NCBI GenBank assembly: GCA_021397845.1
Contig: CM038040.1
Location: 63,876,088 to 63,940,087, forward strand
Direction: 5' to 3'
Length of the DNA: 64,000 nt
Origin: Areca catechu
Lineage: Eukaryota; Streptophyta; Magnoliopsida; Arecales; Arecaceae
Both the position numbers and the translations under genes were made by a program. Below the pieces are notes generated by a model. It saw only the letters and a list, made by a program, of their open reading frames with translations. It did no database searches and had not been told where the DNA came from. Of the stretch, positions 44,630-53,452 are shown one piece after another. Numbering within the stretch: position 1 is the first letter of the stretch; each line of letters opens with the position of its first letter.

Positions 44630-45850
44630 TAATGTGGGATGCTAGATGGAGTTTATAACTTAGAAACTTGGCAAACTAAAAATAAGCAAGGACTCCTTCA
44701 CATATCAGCAATATTCATGCATAAGAGGGAGCAAATAAACTCAATGAAAGAGACTACTAGATGAAAGTTGTATTACCCGTAATGTAGTTTCTATTCAATC
44801 AAAAGTAGAAAGGACCTAATGGTTGAGAAACCATTCTAACTAGGACATGAACTTTCAAACAATCAGACCTAAGAGTCTATGAGGGGTTCTCTTACTAATA
44901 ATGAGCTCTCACACTTTTGGTGGTGGTTTAATTTCAGCACTCCAAGGACTAGCGGTTGGATTTGAAGACTATCACTCCTTGGATGGAAGACTCCTAATGT
45001 AGATGGTTTTGAAGCAAAGTAAACCTCATCTTCAGCTCGAGATCATGGAAGATCCTGCAATGGAAAGCATTAGTGGCCGTGGGAGGATTGAAAGGAAAAG
45101 GGAATTGAGAAAATTGAAAAGAGGGGAAGAAAGATGGTGGTTGGCATCTCTTAAAACTAGGTTGAATAGATTGAATCTCATGCCCTCTCCCTCACGGAGT
45201 GTCAATGCAACAAAGTACCGGAGAAGAAAGAAGCTTTCATTCATTCATAACATGGTTTGATTACAAGAGGGTTAGGGATATTTATAAACTTTCCTAGCCC
45301 TTTTCAAATTTGAATTACAAGCATAAAGAGTGGTGAGAAGAGTGGGATTACATGCATGAAGAGTGGAGAAATAAGTGGGGTGCCCATCTTGAATTCAAAT
45401 TTGAAGTCTTCATGCCTTGGGCGCACAAATGGTGTGGAAGGTGAGGTGGAATGCTGATTTGGCATGGAGGTTGAAGTGGAATGCCAACTTGGATTGACTT
45501 GGTGTGGAGGTGAGGTGGTTTGCTTCATCCAAACTTGATGTTCCTTCACTTGGGTTTGATCTTCAATCAATGGTTCATGCTTTTGACAATTAAGCTCCAC
45601 TTGACTAATTACAAGACCATTATTGAACCCAACTTGACCAAATTGAACCTAACTTGGTCAAATTACAAGACTAAATTGAAATTAAAGTTGATTAGACTCT
45701 AATGGACTCATGCTGAAATTAAGGGACTCATGAAATTATGCACAAAGTTGAAACCAAAATCAGAGTTTGGTTTGTTCACTTGCAATCCATAAGGAGCTTG
45801 GATTGATCAGGTTTGCTTGAAGCCTCTTTTGTATTCTGGTGCCCGCATAA
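44630..45850. repeat. S4: solo LTR, chromovirus type
   Basis: Flanks 44625-44629 and 45851-45855 are both TTTGT. Ends are TAATGTGGGA...CCCGCATAA; the start aligns with TGATGCGGGA of E5, so TG..CA has decayed to TA..AA. The interior resembles S3 and the E5 LTR ('ttataaactttcctagcc', 'gattacatgcatgaagagtgg'). It splits the RNase H/integrase region of E6. Confidence 0.8.
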
Positions 45851-46648
45851 TTTGTGAACTTTTCTTAGGGCATAATTAGCATCCGTAGGCCCCAAACATC
45901 TTAACAGGGGTTAAGTGAAAGATTTCCTATAAAGGATCCCTTCTATAATCACATATTGTGAAGCCATCCATCTTATTCATTTGGCTTCGATGGCATCTTC
46001 AAGCAAGATTTCTTCATTAAGATATTTAATGATTGGATCCATCTAGCTGAGCTCTTGTTCTATCTGATGTGTTTTTGTGCTTTCTTTAATACTAGAGTTC
46101 TCAAGGTACTCAATATATGTCTAGCCAAGAGAATTAGCAGTTGTTGTAGCCAATCAGGAAAGTACATCAGCTCGAGAACTTTTAGTTTAAGGTATGTGAG
46201 ATATTTCAAAGAAGTTAAATTTGGTTACAAGAACTTGTACCGTCTCTAAATATTTAATCATGGTTGTATCTCGAGCTTCAAATTCTTCCTACACTTGTTT
46301 TACTACTAACTGAGAGTCTGTTAAGACTTTAAGTTTCTGGACTTTAAGTTCCTTGGTAATTTCTAATCTGGCCAAAAGCACTTCATACTTTACCTGGTTG
46401 TTTGATGCATGAAAAGAGAAACGAAGAGCATATTCAACAATGTCTCCTTCGTGATTAGCCAGAATCAATCTTGCTCCATAACTAAAAGAGTTAGATGCTC
46501 CATCTACATGGAGTATCCATAAAGGATCGAAGTCATCTTTTTCGACCATTTCACCAATGTCTCCTTCTTTAGTTATCTTCTGTCTACCTTCTTCGATATC
46601 CCAGGTGCACTCAGTGATGAAGTCCGCTAATACCTGCACTTTCATCAC
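45851..46648 (-). pseudogene. Archaeal-type RNase H of E6
   Basis: The open part 46648-46289 reads PLWILHVDGASNSFSYGARL, ALRFSFHASNNQVKYEVLLA and VLTDSQLVVKQV. The Asp, Glu and Asp positions are kept. The remainder towards 45851 is broken (a linker with 'ILKYLNEEI'-like sequence). Confidence 0.82.
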
Positions 46649-46659
46649 CAGTCGTGGTT

Positions 46660-47830
46660 GATAGGTTGTATCAAATTCACCTAATTTTATGTCCCACTTT
46701 GCTATTCTTCCTGATGTGTCGGGCTTTGCAAAATGGCCTTCAGTAGTTGATTTGTTAATACTACTATCGAGTGAGCTTGGAAGTAAGGTTTTAGGTATTT
46801 TATCATTATCACCAATGCATAAACCAGTTTTTATACCTTTAGATATCTTACTTTAGCACCATGCAGCACCTTGCTGGAATAATAAACTAGTTTCTAGATA
46901 TTGTCGGGTTCTTTTCTGATAAGTGCTAAACTCACAGCTTCATGCGAGGCGAGAGATATAAGTACAGGGTTTTTCCCTCTTTGGATTTTGAGAGCAAAGG
47001 TTGTTAGTCAAATATTTTTTTAAATTCTTCAAAGGTTTGTCGGCAATTGCATGTCCATTCAAAATTTTTTGCTTGTTGCAAGGCTTTAAATAAGGGTAGA
47101 CATTTTTCAGCTGACCAGGAAATGAATCGACTTAATAAAGCAATGCACCCAGTCAATGTTGTACTTCCTTCTTATTAGAAGGATATCTCATATCGAGAAT
47201 TGCTCTTATTTTTTCAGGATTGGCTTCAATTTCTCAGTTAGTGATGAAAAAGCCAAGGAACTTTCCCGACATTACCGTGAAGACACTTCATCAGATTTAA
47301 TTTCATCTGATGATGTCATAACATGTTGAAGGCCTCTTCTAAATCCTTGATATGGTCAGATGCTTGGATGCTTTTTACCAAAATATCATTGACGTAGGCC
47401 TCCATATTTCTTCCAAGTTATTTTTCAAAAATCTTATTGATCAGCCGTTGGTATGTTGCTCCGACATTCTTTAGACTGAACGGCATTACTTGGTAGCAGT
47501 ACAACCTTTTCTCAGTTATGAAAGCTATCTTTTTCTCATCTTCAGGATCCATACGAATTTGATTATAACTCAAGAAGGTATCCATGAAACTTAGAAGCTT
47601 GTGTCTAGTTGTTGCATCAACTAGTTGATCTATTCTTGGTAGAGGAAAGCTATCCTTGGGATAGGCTTTATTAAAGTCAGTATAATCAATACAAATTCTC
47701 CATTTTACATTCACCTTTTTAACTCTTACCATGTTAGCGAGCTAATTCAGATAATTGATTTTCCTAATAAACTTGGTATCGATAAGCTTGCTCACTTCTT
47801 TGTTAATAACTCTTTATCATTCTGAGGCAA
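46660..47830 (-). pseudogene. RT and first RNase H of E6
   Basis: RT: WRICIDYTDFNKAYPKDSFP and QLVDATTRHKLLSFMDTF (47700-47570), then RLYCYQVMPFSLKNVGATYQ. The active-site box at 47396-47385 reads Y-V-N-D; the first catalytic Asp is Asn (GAT to AAT), which would abolish activity. Stops break the thumb and RNase H, recognisable to about 46660. Confidence 0.85.
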
Positions 47831-48299
47831 AGCTTCTCATTTTCTATCGAACAGGCTTATACTTCAAATTGACCTTCAATTTATAAGTAATAATTTATGG
47901 AGGGATCCCAGACATATTCGTAGCTGACCAAGTGAAGATGTTAGCATTGCATTGGAGAAAATCTATTAATTTTGCCCTTGCTTCCTCATCTAGCATACTT
48001 CCAATTTGTATGATTTTCATCAGATCTTCTTTTTTAAAAATTAATGGCATGAAGACGATTTTCTTAGTTGGTTCACCATGTCTTTCAATCTTTCTTTAAT
48101 CTAGTTATTCCAGAGACATCCCACTTATTGATTGCTTGTCTTGAATCATTAAGCATTGTCGAGCTATTCTTTGATCTCCTTTCATTTCTCCAATCCAGTT
48201 TTTAGTTGGTAATCATACCAATAGATGATAAGTTGATACAATTGCTTGGCATTTGTTCAAAGCTGACCATCCTAGCATGGCATTATATGCCAAAGATAC

Positions 48300-48620
48300 T
48301 CGATCAACCATAAAATTGATGGAGAGAGTCTTCTATCGGGGCTCTATCCCGAGGTTATGAGAGCACTATCTCTCCCTCTACCATGATAAATTTCCACCAA
48401 ATCCTGTCAGCGATATTGATACTTTTTGTAACTTATTCGAGCGAGGTTCATTCTTACAAAAGCATCATAACATAATACATTAGTAGAACTTTCATTATCT
48501 ATCAAGATTTTCCTTACATCATAGTTTGCTATCGTAGCTGAAACAATAATAGGATCATCATGGGACATATGAATGCTCCATAGGTCATCATCAGAAAAGC
48601 TAATAACATTATTACTCATA
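48300..48620 (-). pseudogene. Protease of E6
   Basis: Reads IANYDVRKILIDNESSTNVL, parallel to the E2 protease. The active-site triplet is D-N-E where related elements have D-x-G, so the Gly is lost. The flap region follows in broken frames to about 48300. Confidence 0.78.
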
Positions 48621-48801
48621 TCCTTTTTGGAGCATCTTCTTTGGTTCTCACCTCCCTTTAGTTTGATCAGTAGTATATCATGTTGACCATTCCATCTATG
48701 GACTATTAGTTAGGAAGCTTTGTTTTATCAATAGTCTTTTTTGGAATAGTAACTTCAGCTTGATGATCTTTGCTATGGATGTATTTTCCTAAATAACTAC
48801 A

Positions 48802-50411
48802 TGTTGACTCCGTTATTGATTTTGATGATAAGCAAAACGGTTAAGTATAAGTTGAGTACTAATGATTTCTTTGAAGTGCATTTTTATTGAAAAAGGTGCT
48901 CACAAATTTGAAGAAGTTTGTTTGATTGAAGAAGCCGAGTTTACATGAAAAGAATTGCTCAAAGAGGACTTGGAAAGTCAATATTTGCTTGAATGTTCAA
49001 TTGAGTTAAGTAGAAATGTGTTTCAGCTCAAATTCAGGTTTTTTCTATGAAGATTTCAGTAAGATGTCGACTCAAAGTGTCGACACATGACACCAAGTGT
49101 CGATACATGAAAGTGAAGTGTCGACTCAAGCCAGTATGCAAAGTATGTTTTAGATGGCACGGCTGAAGTGTCAACACATGGACCTGAAGTGTCGACTCAA
49201 AGTATCGACACATAGATCAACACATCGCCTGAGATTCTCAAGCCACAGAACTTGCTGAAAATGAAAAACTGTTGAAGTGTCGACACATGGAAGAGAAGTA
49301 TCGACTTAAAGTATCGACTCACCTGAGGAAGTGTCGACACATTTGAGATTTCCAGAAGACCAGATTGAAGATTTTTGAGCTGGGTGTCGACTCAAGAAGT
49401 TCATGTGTCGATTAAAAGAGTCGACTCACAGCCTGAAGTGTCGACACATGGAATTCTGGGAACAGTAACTGCTAGTTTTTCAAACACAGAACTCGACTTT
49501 TTTGCCCTTCAACGGCTAGTTTTTCAAGTCTAATGGCTAAAAATGGGATTTGAGGCCTTGGAGAAGTATATATATGCTCCAAGTCAAATCAAAAGAAAGA
49601 GGATTGATTATTATTGATGACAATAAGATAAGAGCATTCAAGTGAAAACTTTAACTCCTATTCATTGAAGATTCAACTACTTTCAAGCAAAAGCAAGCCT
49701 CCAAGCATTCAAGAGCCTTCAAGAGCATTGAAGATCATTCATTCTTAAGCATTCAAGAGGCTTCAACAAGTTTAAAGCATCTCTACATCGAGCTTCAAAG
49801 AGATACCCATTTTTGTTTAGAAAGCTTATATTGTTTCTTTACTTCAAATCTTTATTTGTTGTAAGGGTTCTTGGTTAGCCTATTGTAAAACCAAGGGAGG
49901 TTATTGGTGAGCCTTTGAAAACTAATTACGTTGGTGGTTAGCCCGTAAAATCACTTAGATTCTTGGTTATCCCAGAAAACCAAGGGAGGTTGGTGGTTAG
50001 CCTTAAAACCATTTAGGTTCTTGGTTAGCCCGTAAAACCAAGTGAGGTTTTGACTTGTTGGCCTTGTGAAAACAAGTTGAATTTTTGATTAGTGAGCCTG
50101 CAAAACTAATCAACTATAATCAGTATGATTATAGTGAGTTTCTAAGAGGATCTTGGGGAGTGGATGTATGTGCATTGGATAGCGCCGAACCACTATATTT
50201 CTTGGTCTTTGTGGTTGATTGATCTCTCTCTTGCTTTTTATTTATTGCTCTTTATTTTCACTGCATTTTTACTTAAAAGCATTACAATTAAAGTTATAGT
50301 ACCTTGCTTATTTAATTATTAAATTGGATTGCATTGCATTGCATCGAGTAAAGTAAATTAATTTTTAGAGATCCAATTCACCCTCCCTCTTGGGTTGCTT
50401 ATTGGGCAACA
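48802..50411 (+). repeat. S2: solo LTR, same type as S1
   Basis: Ends TGTTGACTCC...GGGCAACA. Flanks are CTACA (48797-48801) and CCACA (50412-50416), one transition apart. The 3' end ('caattcaccctccctcttggg') and a 'ggttagcc..aaaaccaag' repeat zone (49865-50100) match S1. It has nine GTCGAC palindromes. It sits just after the gag knuckle of E6. Confidence 0.88.
49067..49450. repeat. GTCGAC palindrome cluster in S2
   Basis: Nine exact GTCGAC sites lie in about 380 bp, mostly within AAGTGTCGACACATG or AGTGTCGACTCA, with seven or so decayed forms (GTCAACAC, TATCGACAC, GTCGATAC). The decay is mainly C to T or G to A. Confidence 0.85.
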
Positions 50412-51900
50412 CCACATTTGATCAAATCTTCTATTTCATCCTTCAACTAGATACATTCTTCAATCGTATGGTCATGGTCTCGATGAAATCGACAGTATTT
50501 ATTCTTGTTTTATGATGCCAGTGGTGCCTACATAGGTCGAGGTCTCTATAAAAATTTTTCCATCTCTATTTCCATTAATATTATTTCTCAAGGGAGAGAT
50601 AGAGGAGTGTAAGTATCAATTTTTCTAGTCATGTTCTTCGGCTTCGAACTTTATGGTTGAATTGGAGCACTCTCATTACTAAAGGGTCAAGAATCATTGC
50701 TCTTCAAATTCTTCTTTTTTGATGTTGGTTTCACTTCACCGTAGCATTGGCCGGTAGCTTAGTCCTTAGCTAGCGCATATTTTTGAGCACATGCCAATAG
50801 ATCTGAATAACTTACGAGAAACTTCTTATCTACAGAGAAAGTAAATTTGGATGACCAAAGCTCCTTCTTCATTGCTGACATAGCTACATATTCATTAAGA
50901 TCTAGAATCTCAAATGTGGCAGAATTAAAGCGGGCCACATATTCCCTCAAGATTTCTCCTTCATTTTGTTGGATGGAGAAGAGGCTATTTGAATTGCATA
51001 GCATTTTTCTTCTTGTTCTAAAGTGGGCCACAAATTATTTTTTCAACTGATTGAAGGAGTGAATGGTACCTAGCTTGAGGCTTAAATACCATATTTGTGC
51101 AGCCTTCCTTAATATTACTGGAAAAGCAAGGTAGTGAAGGGCATCGCTTGCACCTTGAATCATCATATAAGCTTTGTAACTAGCCAAATGATCTAATGGG
51201 TCAATAGTTCTATCATAAGGCTCTAACTACAATATTTTGAAGTGAGATGAGATTATTTCTCCCATGATTCATTGAGAGAATAGAGGTCGAGAATCATACA
51301 CAAGCCATTCGTCGCTTCTCTGGCTATCCAATTCTATAAGTCACCGCTCCAATCTTTGGAATCTCCTTTTATAATAATCGTGCCGATGAGCTTTCCTATT
51401 TTGTCGAGCAACTCTTGAGATGGAGTATTCCCTTGAAGATTCAACAAGGGACCTCAGACACTTCCCTTTGAGTCGACTTCCCTCTGGTTCATCATGTTCA
51501 TAATGTCAAGAACTTTGTTGTATAAGAGATAGTCGATCTAGGGAATGTCGATATCGGGAGTATCGACTTGACTATTGGTGTCGAAAATCTTTCAAAGGAG
51601 ATCACCAGCTAAGTTTGGAAGAAATTGTTGGAGCAATTGTCTCAATTGGTTGCTGTCGATTGTTGGTTGTAGCCTCTTGAAGGTTTTGAATAGCAGCGAT
51701 TAAGACTTCCATCTTATTTAAAAGTACATTGATTTATTATTGCTCTATCACCATCATGGGAGGTACATTATTATCCTCTAATGGAAGATTTAGTGGGTCA
51801 TTCATTCTGGATGGTTGATGGTCCCTGCTGGTCGAGGCATTTTGCATCTTTCCTTTTACCATTTTTTGATTTCTCTAGATTTTCCTTCCTAATTAGGAGG
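50412..51900 (-). pseudogene. Gag of E6
   Basis: Knuckle-like motif near 50500 (R-F-H-R-D-H-D-H-T-I-E-E-C), then upstream the gag core piece 51031-50759: IQQNEGEILREYVARFNSAT and VDKKFLVSYSDLLACAQKYA. More decayed gag continues to about 51240 and an Arg/Ser-rich N-terminus to about 51880. Many stops. Confidence 0.8.
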
Positions 51901-51919
51901 TGGATGATTGAACGCTATC

Positions 51920-51937
51920 CCCCTTACTAGCATACCA
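51920..51937 (-). other. Primer-binding site of E6, decayed
   Basis: The minus strand reads TGGTATGCTAGTAAGGGG three bases after the LTR, aligned with TGGCGCGCCAGGTAGGGG of E2. The CG positions have changed to TA or TG, as expected for methylated cytosines. Confidence 0.6.
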
Positions 51938-51940
51938 ATC

Positions 51941-52561
51941 TGTTGACATCGAACCCTGATGATTGACTTTTAGCTGGTGGGAACCATCAGTTGGCCATCT
52001 TGTACCCCTGCAAAACAAGTCCTATACCAGAGATTTTCTGGTGGGAGATCCTTCGATGCTTAAATTAGGAGGGTTCTGGTAAATAGATGGAAAATCATAG
52101 AGAAATCTTGGTGTTATGGGTTTTTCTAAGTGCATGCATATTTTTTTTTCTCTTATCTTCTGATGTGCCCTCTTATCCATTATTTATAGTATTTATTGTA
52201 ATTGAATTATGTTAGGAGAAACTTCTTTCAGTTGACCTCAACAATATTTTGTTAAGATCACCTTATTCTTGTTGTAACAGTCATTATAACAATAATCTTG
52301 TTATGACAGCTATCTTCTTTATTTGATAAATCCATCGAATATTTTCTTTTAATCGACCAATGAAGTTTGGTCATCGGTTTGTTCATCAGCTATCCATCCT
52401 ATACCTCAAAGTTGAGTTGGTTAGACTTTTACATTATACCTCAGAGGCAAGTTGGTTAGATTTTTATATTATACCTTAGAGGCGAGTTGGTCAGACTTTT
52501 ATATTCTCGGCCTTTTATTTTTTGGCCCTTTTCTCATCAGTTTGATTATTTCATCATAACA
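51941..52561 (-). repeat. 5' LTR of E6
   Basis: Ends TGTTGACATC...CATAACA; pairs with 39559-40232. About 90% identical by eye outside the 53-bp duplication. Confidence 0.9.
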
Positions 52562-52812
52562 ATAGCCATTCTTGTAGCAAAGAGATTGCAAGGTTAAAGA
52601 AGGATCTATCAATGGCTAGGGTTCAAGCAAACATACGCGGAGACATTATGAAAGTTCGACTCGATCATGCCCGGGAGTTGGCATATAAAGTCGGATTAGA
52701 GGAATGTTGGGCTTTAGCAACTAGCTTCTTCTCGAGTATAGGGTCCACCTACCCTGAGTCCCTCTTGAGGAGTAGCCTCTACCTAGGTCAAGGATCAAAA
52801 GGATATCTATAA

Positions 52813-53364
52813 TTGACTTGTAATCTGTCATGTATTTTAATCTTGTTGTATATATTAAGGTGGTCTGTGACCCTTATTTTTGAATGAATATGTACTTTAA
52901 TAATACTTGTGTTATATTTTCTTTTCCCTTGCCTCCCTCTCCTTTGAGAGCTTAATTGACCCAATAGTTGTCGGATGTTTGACACTTTGTTAAACATCTT
53001 TAACCAAATACATTTTCCTCTTCATATTACTTGTCATGCATCGAATGCTATGTAAAGCCAAGCCCTCGAAACTAAGGGAATCAATCAAGGAAGTTGCATT
53101 AATAAGATAAGATGACCGAGGAACGTTTCATGATGGCCTTCATAAGAATTGGAGGACTTTAAATATTTTTTACTTTTTGAAGGAGGCATAATGCTCGAGG
53201 TTGAGCCACCTGATCTACCTTCCATAGAAGTCAAAGCACTCATGATGTAGGGGTCCCTTGATATCCTGATCTAGATGGCTTAATCATGCCTACTCCTGTT
53301 TTGACACGTGTCAAACCTATATGAGGGCGATCTCAGCCTCGTTAAATCTGTGCTGCTGAATAAC
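52813..53364. other. Spacer between the two E4 accessory genes
   Basis: Contains the 3' flank of gene 1 ('tgaatgaatatg' near 52883) and the upstream region of gene 2. No domain or tandem array is seen. Confidence 0.4.
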
Positions 53365-53375
53365 TTTATAAATTA
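53365..53375 (+). promoter_or_regulatory. TATA box of E4 accessory gene 2
   Basis: TTTATAAATTA lies 88 bases before the ATG at 53453. Confidence 0.5.
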
Positions 53376-53452
53376 TGATTTCTATCTATCTCATTGAAAG
53401 TTTCATCTTGGTCTTTCTATTTTTCGTCTCCAATTTCCTGCCTCAGGCAATC

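Larger units (their letters stand above)
39559..52561 (-). mobile_element. E6: Tat-type Ty3/gypsy element, full but decayed
   Basis: LTRs of 674 and 621 bp, target copies ATAGT (39554-39558) and ATAGC (52562-52566), one base different. Layout is as in E2: gag, protease, RT, two RNases H, integrase on the minus strand, then an accessory gene on the + strand before the 3' LTR. Two solo LTRs, S4 in the RNase H/integrase junction and S2 in the gag/protease junction, are nested. All genes have many stops. It sits in the E4 accessory gene 1. Confidence 0.92.
32453..52812 (+). pseudogene. E4 accessory gene 1 (short form), split by E5 and E6
   Basis: Exon 1 (32453-32713) starts at ATG and lacks the PF04195-like domain. 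The intron fits 32714-32799 (GTACAT to CAG, 86 nt) and keeps the frame. The coiled coil starts G-L-E-E-R-V-T-E-T-E-G-E-L; TAG at 32944 stops it. Degraded coil continues to 33344, where E5 is inserted (duplication CAAGG). Gene sequence 39468-39558 follows (I-E-D-M-E-E-I-L-T-A-K-D-R-L), then E6, then 52562-52812, ending with the tail ELAYKVGLEECWALATSFF and a TAA. All three gene pieces lie on the + strand in the order of an intact copy. Its original spliced length would have been about 450 codons by my count. Confidence 0.72.
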
